Positions 35,078 through 46,431 of a stretch of 64,000 nucleotides of DNA are shown here, piece by piece; position 1 is the first letter of the stretch, and each line of letters opens with the position of its first letter. This DNA comes from Vreelandella zhaodongensis (GTDB lineage Bacteria; Pseudomonadota; Gammaproteobacteria; Pseudomonadales; Halomonadaceae): assembly GCF_013415115.1 (NCBI RefSeq), contig NZ_JACCDD010000005.1:124001-188000 (forward strand), read 5' to 3'. The notes beneath the pieces were generated by a model. That model was not told the origin of the DNA and did not search any database. It saw only the letters and a list, made by a program, of their open reading frames with translations. The position numbers and the translations under genes were made by a program.

Positions 35078-36694
35078 ATGGGCAATTTTGCTAAAAAACC
35101 ACCTACTGACGACATTAACCTCATGAGAAACCCACAAAATCGTGAAGAAAGCCTAAAGCGAGGTGCGTTCACTCGCTTTTTAGACAGCGTTGAATGGCTG
35201 GGCAACTTACTACCACATCCGGTAACACTGTTTGCCATTCTGTGTGTATTGGTAGTGGTCGCAAGCGGCATTGCAGGGGCTCTCGGCGTTTCTGTTGCCG
35301 ACCCACGACCTGCCAATGAAGGCGAATGGATTGCAGTTAACTCACTGCTTAATGCAGAAGGCCTGCGCCGTTTAGTCACCGAAATGGTCACCAACTTCAC
35401 CGGCTTTGCACCGCTGGGTACGGTGCTCGTCGCAATGCTGGGCGTTGGCGTTGCTGAGCATTCGGGCCTACTTTCTGCCAGTATGCGCGTCCTGGTCCTC
35501 AACCGCTCGCCGCGCATTGTCACTTATGCCGTCGTCTTTGCTGGCATTATGTCGAACATGGCCGCTGAGCTTGGCTATGTGGTACTGATTCCGCTTGCCG
35601 CTATGATCTTCCACTCGTTGGGGAGACATCCACTGGCGGGCCTTGCCGCCGCTTTCTGTGGGGTATCCGGTGGTTATAGTGCCAACCTGTTGATCGGCAC
35701 GGTTGATCCGCTACTCTCGGGCATTACTCAAGAAGCCGCGCGACTTCTCGACCCCGCTTACATTGTGGGCGCAGAAGCCAACTGGTTCTTTATGCTCGCC
35801 AGCACCTTCTTTGTCACACTCATTGGTGGCTTTGTTACCGAGCGCATTGTAGAGCCTAAGCTTGGGAAATTCGATTCCACCTACGCTGATAGCGACATTG
35901 ATCAGCAACGCATGGATGGCCTGACAGCAACTGAGAAACGGGCGTTAAAAGGCACTGGCTTAGCAACGTTAGCTCTAATAGCACTTATCGCCGTCATGGT
36001 GGTACCCGAGAGTGGCATATTGCGTGACCCTGAAACAGGGTTGGTTAGTGGTTCTCCCTTCTTACGCGGCATTGTCGTGATCGTTGCCGTTTCCTTTACC
36101 CTACTAGGTTTCACCTACGGCCGTTTGGCTGGCACGATGCGCCATGACCGCGACGTAGTCGATGCCATGGCGAAGAGTATGAGTAGCCTGGGCCTGTATA
36201 TCGTCTTGGTATTCTTTGCAGCGCAGTTTGTGGCGCTGTTTAACTGGAGCAACTTTGGCACAGTGACGGCTGTTGCAGGCGCTGATCTGCTACAGTCCCT
36301 CGGCCTGAGAGGGCCTGGCCTCTTCGCCCTATTCATTATTATGTGTGCGTTCGTCAACCTGTCATTGGGCAGCGCCTCAGCTCAGTGGGCGGTGACGGCT
36401 CCGATCTTTGTACCGATGCTAATGCTAATGGGCTATGCCCCTGAAGTGATCCAGGCGGCTTACCGGATCGGCGACTCAGTCACTAATCTAATCACCCCCA
36501 TGATGAGCTATTTCGGGTTGATTCTTGCCGTGGCCACGCGCTACCGGAAGGATATGGGTATTGGCACCCTAGTTGCTATCATGCTGCCCTATACGCTGTT
36601 TATGCTGGTTGGCTGGACGCTGCTGTTCTTTATCTGGGTATTTGTCTTTGGCCTGCCAGTTGGCCCTGGATCCGCGACCCACTACACGCTGTAA
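35078..36694 (+). CDS. AbgT-family transporter
   Basis: A 538-residue inner-membrane protein of the AbgT/MtrF family, with about ten helices and two hairpins. Signatures include DSVEWLGNLLPHPVTLFAIL near the N-terminus, SGGYSANLLIGTVDPLLSGI in the first hairpin, and YRIGDSVTNLITPMMSYFG in the second. E. coli AbgT takes up p-aminobenzoyl-glutamate; MtrF-like members can export sulfonamides. No abgA/abgB hydrolase genes are adjacent, so either role is possible. Start 35078 has GGA five bases upstream. Confidence 0.92.
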   Translation: MGNFAKKPPTDDINLMRNPQNREESLKRGAFTRFLDSVEWLGNLLPHPVTLFAILCVLVVVASGIAGALGVSVADPRPANEGEWIAVNSLLNAEGLRRLVTEMVTNFTGFAPLGTVLVAMLGVGVAEHSGLLSASMRVLVLNRSPRIVTYAVVFAGIMSNMAAELGYVVLIPLAAMIFHSLGRHPLAGLAAAFCGVSGGYSANLLIGTVDPLLSGITQEAARLLDPAYIVGAEANWFFMLASTFFVTLIGGFVTERIVEPKLGKFDSTYADSDIDQQRMDGLTATEKRALKGTGLATLALIALIAVMVVPESGILRDPETGLVSGSPFLRGIVVIVAVSFTLLGFTYGRLAGTMRHDRDVVDAMAKSMSSLGLYIVLVFFAAQFVALFNWSNFGTVTAVAGADLLQSLGLRGPGLFALFIIMCAFVNLSLGSASAQWAVTAPIFVPMLMLMGYAPEVIQAAYRIGDSVTNLITPMMSYFGLILAVATRYRKDMGIGTLVAIMLPYTLFMLVGWTLLFFIWVFVFGLPVGPGSATHYTL

Positions 36695-36728
36695 GCTTTT
36701 TCATCGCATCACGCTGATGGCATAACGC

Positions 36729-36763
36729 AAAAAGCCCGCCGTTGATAGAACGGCGGGCTTTTT
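36729..36763. terminator. bidirectional terminator between the AbgT gene and rpoD
   Basis: A 14-bp stem centred on AGCCCGCCGTT / AACGGCGGGCT with loop GATAG, with A and T tracts on either side. It serves the two convergent genes. Confidence 0.9.
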
Positions 36764-36837
36764 ATCGGCGAGTACTTTTATCAGTAAGTACTTTACCAGC
36801 AAGCACAAAGGCGTCTATGCCTTTATCCCTGACTGAC

Positions 36838-38691
<1,854 letters not shown>

Positions 38692-38905
38692 AGAAACCCT
38701 ATCTCGACGAAGAAGAATGAAACACCTGGGGCGCTGAATCGATTAAACTCAACAAGCCGAACAGTATAGCGTAATCAGCAGGTTTTTTTCCAGCGAAACG
38801 TATTTGCGCGGTCATCCAGGTGTGTTAGGTTGTTCGGTTAGGCCAATGTTTGGCAACTGACCTCTTTATTTGGTGTCCAGGTTAAGAAAATTCAACCCCA
38901 CCACT

Positions 38906-40774
38906 TCAGTTACGCTGAACCAGCTCCATTACCAAGCTAGCCAGACGCTGCCTTTGTGCTTTATCAAGCTTTTGGCCAGAGCGCTCTAAATCCAGCAACG
39001 CTTGATACTCTTCCTGGGGCGAACGTTTTCGTTGAACCTCTAAAAGATGCTCAACCAGCCCCGCAAGCTCAGCTTCCCGAGCCCCTTTGGGAATCAGTAA
39101 CTCCCGAGTAGCCAGCTCAGCTAGCACTTGCCCTTCATGGCTACCCTGAAAGTGTGCCAACACCACTTGTGGGCTGCGATAACGCCCAGCACGCAGTAAC
39201 TCAATCAAGTTACGGCATAGCGGCGTTTCTTCACCCTCCGGCAACCAGTCCAAGCTGTCAGGCAGTGATGTCACCAAGCGGGGCTCGTGCAATAACAGCT
39301 GCACGATACGCGCGACGGTAGAAAGTACCTGGGTGCGCACGTGAGTCCGGTTCGCGGGGCTCTTTTTCCGCGTAGTTTCTGAACGGCGAGCCTGATCCTG
39401 CCGTACTTCCTGCTGCGGCTCAGCAACTAGCTCCCAGTTTGCAGCATCTTTCTGTGCAGCATTTTTGATTCGCTTATCAAGCAGCACCTGCAACTGTGCC
39501 TGAGCCAACCCACTGCGCTTGGCTAACGCTTCCATCAATAACGATTTGAGCATGCCATCAGGCACTTTGTTCAATGCCTCCAGCACCTGACTTGCAAACC
39601 GCTCACGCCCTTCTACGGTATTCAGGTCACGCCCCAGGGCCGCCTGCTCAAAGAGAAATTCAGATAGCGGCATTGCACAGGTAACGCGATCTTGAAACGC
39701 TTCGCTTCCTTCACGACGTACCAACGTATCCGGATCATCGCCTTCAGGCAGAAATAAAAACCGCGCCTCACGACCATCGATCATCAGCGGCAGCGCTGTT
39801 TCTAACGCACGACTAGCGGCTTGACGGCCTGCGCGGTCACCATCGAAGCAAAACACAACGCGACTAACCAAACGAAACAGTCGGCTCAGGTGATCGTCGG
39901 TAGTCGCCGTGCCCAGCGTTGCTACGGCGTTATTAATACCGAACTGGGCCAGTGCCACGACATCCATGTAGCCTTCGACGATAACCAGCTGCTCAAGCTT
40001 GCTTGAGGCCTGACGCGCCTCATATAAGCCATATAGCTCACGCCCCTTATGAAAGACAGGGGTTTCCGGTGAATTAAGATATTTAGGCTGTTCATCGCCC
40101 ATTACCCGACCACCAAAGGCGATAGTACGCCCTCGCAGGTCACGAATGGGAAACATCACTCGGTCACGAAAACGGTCGTAGGTTCGCCCAGTATCTTCAC
40201 GGTGAATCAGCAAACCATACTCTATCTGGACAGGCTCACCGATGCCTCGTTCGCTGAGGTGCTGCTTTAGCGCTTCCCACCCACCAGGTGCATAACCAAT
40301 ACCATAGGCACTGACGACGTCCGATGATAGCCCACGCTCCTGCAGGTAACGCTGGGCGCCCTGGCCCTCCTGCATCTTTAGCCGTTCTCGGTAGAAGCTA
40401 GCCGCAAGCTCCAGAAGATTGACGCCCTCTTTGCGCTTCTTCTCGCGCTGTTGAGCACGCGGATCATCGGCTCCCTCTCTAGGAACCTCCAGCCCTAAAC
40501 GACTAGCTAACTGCTCAACCGCGTCAGGAAAAGGCAGTTTGTCGTATTCCATCAGAAAGCGTAGCGCATTACCGTGTGCGCCGCACCCAAAGCAGTGATA
40601 AAACTGCTTGTCGGCGCTGACGGTAAACGACGGCGTTTTCTCTTGGTGAAAGGGGCAAAGACCCGCGTAATTACGCCCAGCCTTTTTAAGCTGCACACGC
40701 TCGCCTACCACTTCAACCACGTCAACGCGGCCAAGCAAGTCGTCTATAAAACGCTGTGGAATCTGGCCTGCCAT
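38906..40774 (-). CDS. dnaG: DNA primase
   Basis: A 622-residue primase that makes RNA primers at the fork. The CHC2 zinc finger is in CPFHQEKTPSFTVS and FYHCFGCGAHGNALRF. The TOPRIM catalytic core has VIVEGYMDVVAL and CFDGDRAGR. The C-terminal helicase-binding domain (from about 470) interacts with DnaB and is divergent, as usual. The gene lies between rpsU and rpoD, with a hairpin between rpsU and this gene. Confidence 0.97.
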   Translation of the reverse strand: MAGQIPQRFIDDLLGRVDVVEVVGERVQLKKAGRNYAGLCPFHQEKTPSFTVSADKQFYHCFGCGAHGNALRFLMEYDKLPFPDAVEQLASRLGLEVPREGADDPRAQQREKKRKEGVNLLELAASFYRERLKMQEGQGAQRYLQERGLSSDVVSAYGIGYAPGGWEALKQHLSERGIGEPVQIEYGLLIHREDTGRTYDRFRDRVMFPIRDLRGRTIAFGGRVMGDEQPKYLNSPETPVFHKGRELYGLYEARQASSKLEQLVIVEGYMDVVALAQFGINNAVATLGTATTDDHLSRLFRLVSRVVFCFDGDRAGRQAASRALETALPLMIDGREARFLFLPEGDDPDTLVRREGSEAFQDRVTCAMPLSEFLFEQAALGRDLNTVEGRERFASQVLEALNKVPDGMLKSLLMEALAKRSGLAQAQLQVLLDKRIKNAAQKDAANWELVAEPQQEVRQDQARRSETTRKKSPANRTHVRTQVLSTVARIVQLLLHEPRLVTSLPDSLDWLPEGEETPLCRNLIELLRAGRYRSPQVVLAHFQGSHEGQVLAELATRELLIPKGAREAELAGLVEHLLEVQRKRSPQEEYQALLDLERSGQKLDKAQRQRLASLVMELVQRN

Positions 40775-40881
40775 GAACTGCGGGCATCCTCGCGCAGTGC
40801 GCTTGCGGGCGCGCTTAACGTCATCAGACAGCGCGTCTGATCACCTTAAACAACGCATAACATGGTGCATGAAACGAAAAA

Positions 40882-40909
40882 CAAACGGCCACCTAGTGGC
40901 GGCCGTTTG
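40882..40909 (-). terminator. hairpin between rpsU and dnaG (partial terminator)
   Basis: CAAACGGCC and GGCCGTTTG form a stem, extended by AC/TG pairs, and on the minus strand T-rich sequence follows. A terminator in this place is established for the E. coli operon, where it sets more S21 than primase. Confidence 0.75.
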
Positions 40910-40961
40910 GCATCCCTCTTGAGATAACCCGCTAACTACGCTGGCTATCCCCAGGTACGGA

Positions 40962-41177
40962 TCAATAGAGCCGTTCGAAACGCTTTTGCTCACGCTGAAT
41001 CTTCTTGGCGTGGCGTTTTACGGCAGCTGCCGCTTTGCGTTTACGCTCAGCAGTCGGCTTCTCATAGTGCTCGCGGCGGCGTACTTCAGAGAGAACACCG
41101 GCTTTTTCGCAAGAACGCTTGAAGCGACGCAAGGCGACGTCAAACGGCTCGTTATCACGTACTTTTACAGAAGGCAT
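40962..41177 (-). CDS. rpsU: 30S ribosomal protein S21
   Basis: A 71-residue basic protein: [20 protein letters not shown] near the start and [20 protein letters not shown] at the end, the standard S21 sequence. It binds the small subunit near the mRNA 3' end of 16S rRNA and aids initiation. It heads the operon with dnaG and rpoD, linking translation, replication and transcription. Confidence 0.98.
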   Translation of the reverse strand: MPSVKVRDNEPFDVALRRFKRSCEKAGVLSEVRRREHYEKPTAERKRKAAAAVKRHAKKIQREQKRFERLY

Positions 41178-41220
41178 TAAGCACTCACCTACCTTAAGGA
41201 GTCTTGAGTTCGGATAGTAC

Positions 41221-41243
41221 GTACGCTAATGAACATAGCGTAC
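41221..41243. repeat. perfect 8-bp inverted repeat in the rpsU-tsaD divergent region
   Basis: GTACGCTA (41221-41228) and TAGCGTAC (41236-41243) with a 7-base spacer. It sits 44-66 bases upstream of rpsU. It could be an operator or a mRNA leader hairpin; there is no T tract. Confidence 0.4.
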
Positions 41244-41412
41244 GACCCAGTTTACAGCGCAAAGTAGTCTAGTCGTGGTTGGCGATCTTTGCAAATGCTT
41301 ACGCTACTCATACATGACAATGCTAAACTAGCGCATTGATTGGCAGCACTGCTTTTTATCCTGCAGCTTTTTAACGTACCCAAAATTTTTAACTTACCTA
41401 GAGTTTTCTGTG

Positions 41413-42462
41413 ATGCGTGTACTGGGCATTGAAACATCTTGCGACGAAACGGGCGTTGCGATTTACGATACGTCGCTTACTGGCGGCTGCGGCCTGCTCG
41501 CCGACGCGCTGTATAGCCAGATTGCTATGCACGCTGAATATGGTGGCGTGGTGCCCGAACTTGCCTCCCGAGACCATACACGCAAGCTGTTGCCGCTTAT
41601 TGAACAAGTGTTGCGCGACGCCAAGATGACACGGCGCGATCTAGACGGCATTGCCTACACCGCAGGCCCCGGCTTGGTAGGCGCACTCATGGTCGGTGCT
41701 AGCACGGCCCACGGCATGGCGCATGCGCTCAATATTCCGGTACTTGGCGTACACCACATGGAGGGCCACTTGCTGGCGCCGATGTTAGAAGATGATGCAC
41801 CTGACTTTCCCTTCGTCGCATTACTGGTTTCCGGCGGACATACGCAATTGGTAGAAGTGCAGGGGCTTGGCCGCTACCAACTATTGGGGGAGTCGGTTGA
41901 CGATGCCGCCGGTGAAGCCTTCGACAAAGCTGCCAAAATGCTTGGGCTTGCTTACCCTGGAGGCCCTCAGGTCGCCAAGTTTGCCGAACAGGGCGACCCA
42001 AAACGATTTCGTTTTCCACGACCAATGACCGACCGCCCCGGCCTGGATTTCAGCTTTTCCGGATTAAAAACCCATACACTTACCGCTATTCGACAGTTAG
42101 AAATCGCCTGCGAACTAGACCCCCAGGCTCGGGCCGACGTCGCCAGAGCCTTTGAAGAGGCCGTGGTGGATACTCTGGTAATCAAGTGCCGCCGCGCACT
42201 GGATCAAACCGGGTTAAAGCGCCTAGTGGTCGCCGGGGGTGTCAGCGCCAACCTACGTTTGCGCGAACGCCTCGCCATTGAAACCGAGAAACGCAACGCC
42301 CGCGCTTATTACCCGCGGGGTCGTTTTTGCACAGACAATGGCGCAATGATGGCATATGTCGGCGCTCAACGGCTGGCTGCCGGCGAACAGGATGAACGCG
42401 GCGTAATGAAAGCCACGCCCCGCTGGCCACTCGATACATTAACGCCCCCTAATGCGGCTTAG
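41413..42462 (+). CDS. tsaD: tRNA N6-threonylcarbamoyladenosine transferase TsaD
   Basis: A 349-residue ASKHA-fold enzyme that transfers the threonylcarbamoyl group to A37 of ANN-decoding tRNAs, with TsaB and TsaE. ATG 41413 follows a GTG at 41410. The signature begins [19 protein letters not shown]. The metal-binding His pair is in [12 protein letters not shown], and the nucleotide site includes [10 protein letters not shown]. It is divergent from rpsU, the usual gammaproteobacterial arrangement, and converges on plsY with 8 bp between. Confidence 0.97.
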   Translation: MRVLGIETSCDETGVAIYDTSLTGGCGLLADALYSQIAMHAEYGGVVPELASRDHTRKLLPLIEQVLRDAKMTRRDLDGIAYTAGPGLVGALMVGASTAHGMAHALNIPVLGVHHMEGHLLAPMLEDDAPDFPFVALLVSGGHTQLVEVQGLGRYQLLGESVDDAAGEAFDKAAKMLGLAYPGGPQVAKFAEQGDPKRFRFPRPMTDRPGLDFSFSGLKTHTLTAIRQLEIACELDPQARADVARAFEEAVVDTLVIKCRRALDQTGLKRLVVAGGVSANLRLRERLAIETEKRNARAYYPRGRFCTDNGAMMAYVGAQRLAAGEQDERGVMKATPRWPLDTLTPPNAA

Positions 42463-42470
42463 GCGTCCAC

Positions 42471-43040
42471 CTAATCATGCAAATTTGGCTCTTCCCCCCG
42501 ACGTAAGCGGCGAATATTCAACCCGTGGCGGGTCAGGACCAGCACGCTGAAACCGCTAACTACTCCCACATACGCGGGGGCTAGCCAGAGACAAGCCAGT
42601 GGTGCTATCAGTGCGCTGATTAACGATGCCACGGCCGCGGTTCGTAGTCGCCATGCCAATAGCGACCAGCACACAGCGCTTAGCAGCGCTACACTGGGCA
42701 CCAATACCAATAAGACACCAAATGCGCTGGCCACCGCCTTGCCGCCACGAAATCCATGCCAGAGCGGGTAACTGTGTCCTAATAGCACTGCCAGCCCTAC
42801 AATACCTTGCAGCCAAATAGGTAGCGTAAGTAGCTTAGCTGCTAGCACCGCAGGTATAGCTTTGAGTGTATCCAGCAGCAACGTGGCTGCCGCCAAGCGC
42901 GGCCCATAGAGTCGCAGCACATTAGAAAATCCTGGGTTACACGAACCGCAAAAACGCGGGTCGGGCACACCCGCCAGCTGACAAACACTTAGTGCCGCCA
43001 GCCAACTTCCGCATAAGTAGCCCACTACGACCCATATCAT
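42471..43040 (-). CDS. plsY: glycerol-3-phosphate acyltransferase PlsY
   Basis: A 189-residue membrane enzyme that acylates glycerol-3-phosphate from acyl-phosphate, the first step of phospholipid synthesis. Five hydrophobic helices are visible. The three loop motifs are present but slightly altered: GSCNPGFSNVLR where GSGNPGATN is usual, HGFRGGKAVASAFG where KGGKGVAT is usual, and NIRRLRRGEEP at the C-terminus. The gene is divergent from folB, whose upstream open frame touches its start. Confidence 0.9.
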   Translation of the reverse strand: MIWVVVGYLCGSWLAALSVCQLAGVPDPRFCGSCNPGFSNVLRLYGPRLAAATLLLDTLKAIPAVLAAKLLTLPIWLQGIVGLAVLLGHSYPLWHGFRGGKAVASAFGVLLVLVPSVALLSAVCWSLLAWRLRTAAVASLISALIAPLACLWLAPAYVGVVSGFSVLVLTRHGLNIRRLRRGEEPNLHD

Positions 43041-43131
43041 GGTCTGTTCACCATGCCTTGCCTCTGCTCTGCTGTCGTTTCACGCCATCCTCAAGTACAA
43101 TCGCCCGCTTGTTGACGCTGAGGGAAAGCCT

Positions 43132-43515
43132 GTGGATCGCATTTTGATCGAAGCGCTGGCAGTAGACACCGTAATTGGTGTGTACGACTGGGAGCGCACA
43201 ATAGTCCAGTCACTGCGCTTGGACTTATCACTCGCGACGGATATTCGGCCGGCTGCCGCTACCGACGATTTACGCTTAACGCTCGATTATGCCGCCATTT
43301 GCCAGCGAATCCAGCGCTTTGCTGATGAACACCAGTTTGCGCTGGTAGAAACGTTTGCTGAACGCTTGGCAGAGTGCCTACAGTGCGAGTTTCCCATCTG
43401 CTGGCTACGCCTCATTGTGCGTAAACCTGGCGCGGTGCCTAAGGCTGCCAGCGTAGGTCTAGAGATTATTCGCGGCACGCTACCGGAGGAGGCCTCCAAG
43501 GATCGGCACTTATGA
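43132..43515 (+). CDS. folB: dihydroneopterin aldolase
   Basis: A 127-residue folate-pathway enzyme that splits dihydroneopterin. GTG 43132 is chosen because GAGGGA lies 6 bases upstream and the product then begins at the normal FolB start (DRILIEALAVDTVIGVYDWE); the longer frame from 43039 has no counterpart. DYAAICQRIQRFADEHQFALVET supplies active-site residues. It overlaps folK by 4 bases, so both steps of the pathway are made together. Confidence 0.93.
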   Translation: MDRILIEALAVDTVIGVYDWERTIVQSLRLDLSLATDIRPAAATDDLRLTLDYAAICQRIQRFADEHQFALVETFAERLAECLQCEFPICWLRLIVRKPGAVPKAASVGLEIIRGTLPEEASKDRHL

Positions 43516-44057
43516 ACTTGGTTACTCTTAGCTTAGGCAGCAATATTGATCCCGACACCCATATTCGCCTGTGCCTGGATGCGCTTGAAGACACCTTTGG
43601 GCACCTACAGATATCGCGTATCTTTGAAAGCGAACCCGTGGGCTTTAAAGATAACCGTAATTTTTACAACCTTGTGGTTGCCTTTCAAAGTAGCTGGACA
43701 GTGGGCGCGCTACAAGCGTGGTCCAAGCAGTTAGAAATTGCCCATGGCCGCACCCCAACGATGCTCAAGTGCAGTCCGCGCGCGCTCGATATCGACCTGC
43801 TCACAGTGGGCAACGCCTGCGGCACTCTTGATAACGTTAGTCTCCCTCGGGCGGAAATCACCCAAAATGCGTTTGTTCTACAACCATTAGCAGAGCTATT
43901 GCCAAATGAGCGACACCCTATCTGCAATACGCCGTATGCCACACTATGGCAACGTTTCGAGCTTGGCGAACAGCGCCTATGGGCGATAGATTTTTATTGG
44001 AGGAACCGCTGGGTATCCCTTGCAGACAGTGAAAAAAGGTCGGCCAGCGCTCGTTAA
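43512..44057 (+). CDS. folK: 6-hydroxymethyl-7,8-dihydropterin pyrophosphokinase
   Basis: A 181-residue enzyme that pyrophosphorylates hydroxymethyldihydropterin for dihydropteroate synthesis. It opens VTLSLGSNIDPDTHIRLCLD. The substrate site includes YNLVVAFQSSW. The signature HPPK segment reads GRTPTMLKCSPRALDIDLLT, where family members often have RxxxRWGPRxxDlDll; here Cys-Ser replaces Trp-Gly. The start overlaps the folB stop (ATGA). Confidence 0.92.
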   Translation: MNLVTLSLGSNIDPDTHIRLCLDALEDTFGHLQISRIFESEPVGFKDNRNFYNLVVAFQSSWTVGALQAWSKQLEIAHGRTPTMLKCSPRALDIDLLTVGNACGTLDNVSLPRAEITQNAFVLQPLAELLPNERHPICNTPYATLWQRFELGEQRLWAIDFYWRNRWVSLADSEKRSASAR

Positions 44058-44073
44058 CCGCCCGTCAGTACAC

Positions 44074-45198
44074 TTAACGTAATAGTGCACCAGCAACTGC
44101 CATTTGCCGATGCTCGCGCAGTGCGCCGCCAAGTGCTGCACCACGATACCCCTTCGCTAGCAGCGCCTGAGGACTCACCTCTTGTGCCGCTTTCCACGCA
44201 CTGACCAAGGGCGCAACATTGTCTGCTGACAGCCCCCTAATAAGCTGGAGCTGATTTTCAACCTGAGCGGGCTTACGCCAGCCATCTAAACGCTCCAACC
44301 AGTGCAGAACGCGTTCAGCGCTTAGCGGCTCACCCAGCAACCCCTTACTTAGTGCCGTATGGCGCGCCAGCTGCGCCACTGCATTGGGTAATTTTAGCCG
44401 AGCGGCTAACGCATCACGCTGATCATCGTCCAGCACCGACACCAACAGGCCATAGCGCCAGTGGGCAAGCGGCAACTCACTATTGGCCGGCGCCGCAGCC
44501 ATCGCTTTAAGCGCGCTGTTTAGTACCGATTTTTCAGCCAACTCAGGCCACCAGACCACTAGCGCATCGCAAGCAGCCAGTGCAGTGAAGTAACTGTCTG
44601 GGTTTGGCTCGCCCAATGCTTTTTCAGTCTCCACCCACACACGTTCAGCCGCCAAGTGGCTTAACTCGCCGCTGCGACTAACCTGACGCATTAATGCAAG
44701 GGTTTCAGGGGCAATGGTGAATCCCAGATGCGCATAACGGGCAAGAAAACGGGCCGTGCGCAGTACCCGCAGAGGGTCTTCACTAAACGCAGCCGACACA
44801 TGACGCAACACACGCCGCTGAATATCTTGCTGGCCGTTAAAAGGATCGGTTAATACCCCATCAAAGCGCTGCGCGATAGCATTGATAGTTAAATCACGTC
44901 GTGAGAGGTCATCCTCTAACGTCACATCCGGACTTGCATGCACTTCAAAACCGCTGTAGCCGTGGCCAGACTTTCGCTCGGTGCGCGCCAGCGCATACTC
45001 TTCTGCGGTATCGGGATGTAAAAACACCGGAAAATCGCGACCTACGGGTTTAAAGCCCCGCTGCCGCATGATCGCTGGTGTGGCACCCACCACTACCCAG
45101 TCGTTGTCATACACCGGCCACCCCAGCAGTTCGTCGCGAACGGCTCCGCCAACACGATACACAGCGAGCCCTTGCGTTTTCGCATCTACCTGAAACAC
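44074..45198 (-). CDS. cca: CCA tRNA nucleotidyltransferase, form without HD domain
   Basis: A 374-residue class II nucleotidyltransferase that builds or repairs tRNA 3' CCA ends. The active site has [22 protein letters not shown], with Asp31 and Asp33 as metal ligands. [14 protein letters not shown] is followed by [17 protein letters not shown] and [14 protein letters not shown]. The C-terminal HD phosphohydrolase motif of the 412-residue E. coli enzyme (HDLGK) is absent, and the protein is shorter. It lies downstream of apaH. Confidence 0.93.
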   Translation of the reverse strand: MFQVDAKTQGLAVYRVGGAVRDELLGWPVYDNDWVVVGATPAIMRQRGFKPVGRDFPVFLHPDTAEEYALARTERKSGHGYSGFEVHASPDVTLEDDLSRRDLTINAIAQRFDGVLTDPFNGQQDIQRRVLRHVSAAFSEDPLRVLRTARFLARYAHLGFTIAPETLALMRQVSRSGELSHLAAERVWVETEKALGEPNPDSYFTALAACDALVVWWPELAEKSVLNSALKAMAAAPANSELPLAHWRYGLLVSVLDDDQRDALAARLKLPNAVAQLARHTALSKGLLGEPLSAERVLHWLERLDGWRKPAQVENQLQLIRGLSADNVAPLVSAWKAAQEVSPQALLAKGYRGAALGGALREHRQMAVAGALLR

Positions 45199-45213
45199 TG
45201 CATCGCCCTTTTT

Positions 45214-46029
45214 TTAATGTCTCGGCTGACGGCTTGGCACGCTGGTACGCTTACCGGTTGCCAGGTTCATTGCGGTTAATGAGCCGCCCCACACGCAGCC
45301 AGTATCCAGAGCTTCAACATTAACCTGTGCTTCTGGCGTGTGGCCTCCTAGCGCAGCCCAGTGCCCAAACAGTAGCTGAAGAGCATCTTTTCTTGGGTAT
45401 TGAAACCAGGGATAAAACCCTTCCGGCGCGCTTTCCAACCCTTCTTTGGCGGCAAAATCCAGCCGGCTATCGGCATCGATAAAACGCATGCGGGTAAACA
45501 CATTGACGAGACAGCGCAGACGATCCATCCCCTCTAAGCTGTCATGAAAACAATCTGGCTGGTTGCCAAACAGCTGCGTTAAAAAATCACCCGCGCGCTC
45601 ACTCAACAGAGCCGCCTGTACTTCTTGGCTAAATGACACCGCCTGATCAGCGCTCCAGGAGGGCAATACCCCAGCGTGAGTCATCAATGTGTTGCCTTGC
45701 TTGACCGCCAGGGGTTGGCTTTGTAGCCAATCCAATAACTCCTCACGCCTCGGTGCGCTAAGAATATCGTCAAGCGTGTCGTGCCTTTTCAACTTACCGC
45801 CACCGCGGGCCACCACAAGCAGATGAAAATCATGGTTACCCAGCACACATCTCACAGCGCTGCCCAACGCCTGGACTTCCTGCAAACAGGCAAGCGACCC
45901 TGGGCCACGATTAATTAAGTCGCCGACCAACCAGAGCGTATCGCTAACAGGGTTAAAGCTAAGCTGTTCCAGTAAGCTGACAAACTCGGCATGACAGCCG
46001 TGCAGGTCACCAATGACATAGGTGCTCAT
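45214..46029 (-). CDS. apaH: diadenosine tetraphosphatase (symmetrical)
   Basis: A 271-residue metallophosphatase that cleaves Ap4A into two ADP. Motifs are GDLHGCHAEFVSLL, GDLINRGPGSLACL and LGNHDFHLL, giving the dinuclear metal ligands. A later HAGVLPSWS supplies the histidine. It follows apaG with 24 bp between, as in other gammaproteobacteria. Ap4A removal links to stress and RNA cap removal. Confidence 0.96.
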   Translation of the reverse strand: MSTYVIGDLHGCHAEFVSLLEQLSFNPVSDTLWLVGDLINRGPGSLACLQEVQALGSAVRCVLGNHDFHLLVVARGGGKLKRHDTLDDILSAPRREELLDWLQSQPLAVKQGNTLMTHAGVLPSWSADQAVSFSQEVQAALLSERAGDFLTQLFGNQPDCFHDSLEGMDRLRCLVNVFTRMRFIDADSRLDFAAKEGLESAPEGFYPWFQYPRKDALQLLFGHWAALGGHTPEAQVNVEALDTGCVWGGSLTAMNLATGKRTSVPSRQPRH

Positions 46030-46053
46030 GGGCTACACCTTGTATGAGAATGG

Positions 46054-46431
46054 TCAATGAAGCTGACGTGGCACTGCCAAACGAAAGGGAGCAATGGGTA
46101 CATCAAAGGCACGCTGGGTACATGTATCCAGTAGCGTATAAGCGCCTTCCATCACACCCACCGGCGTTTGCAGAATAGCCCGACTGGTGTAGCGAAAACG
46201 CTGGCCTGGACCAATCAACGGCTGCTGGCCGACGACCCCTTTACCACGCACCTCTTGGCTGTCGCCGTTTCCCTGGGTGATTTTCCAGTAGCGCGCCATT
46301 AATTGAACACTGTGAGGGCTTTGGTTGTGCACTGTCACGGTGTAGCTAAAGACGTAGCGCCCTTCGCTATCGCTAGACTCCCCAGCGTGGTAGTCGGGCG
46401 TAACGCTAATGCTTATGGGTAAGCCACTCAC
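46054..46431 (-). CDS. apaG: ApaG protein (Co2+/Mg2+ efflux-linked)
   Basis: A 125-residue all-beta protein of the ApaG/DUF525 family. It opens ISISVTPDYHAGESSDSEGR and includes YVFSYTVTVHNQSPHSVQLM, then VGQQPLIGPGQRFRYTS. It starts at GTG 46431 overlapping the rsmA stop by 4 bases. Family mutants affect cobalt resistance in Salmonella; molecular role is unsettled. Confidence 0.95.
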   Translation of the reverse strand: MSGLPISISVTPDYHAGESSDSEGRYVFSYTVTVHNQSPHSVQLMARYWKITQGNGDSQEVRGKGVVGQQPLIGPGQRFRYTSRAILQTPVGVMEGAYTLLDTCTQRAFDVPIAPFRLAVPRQLH

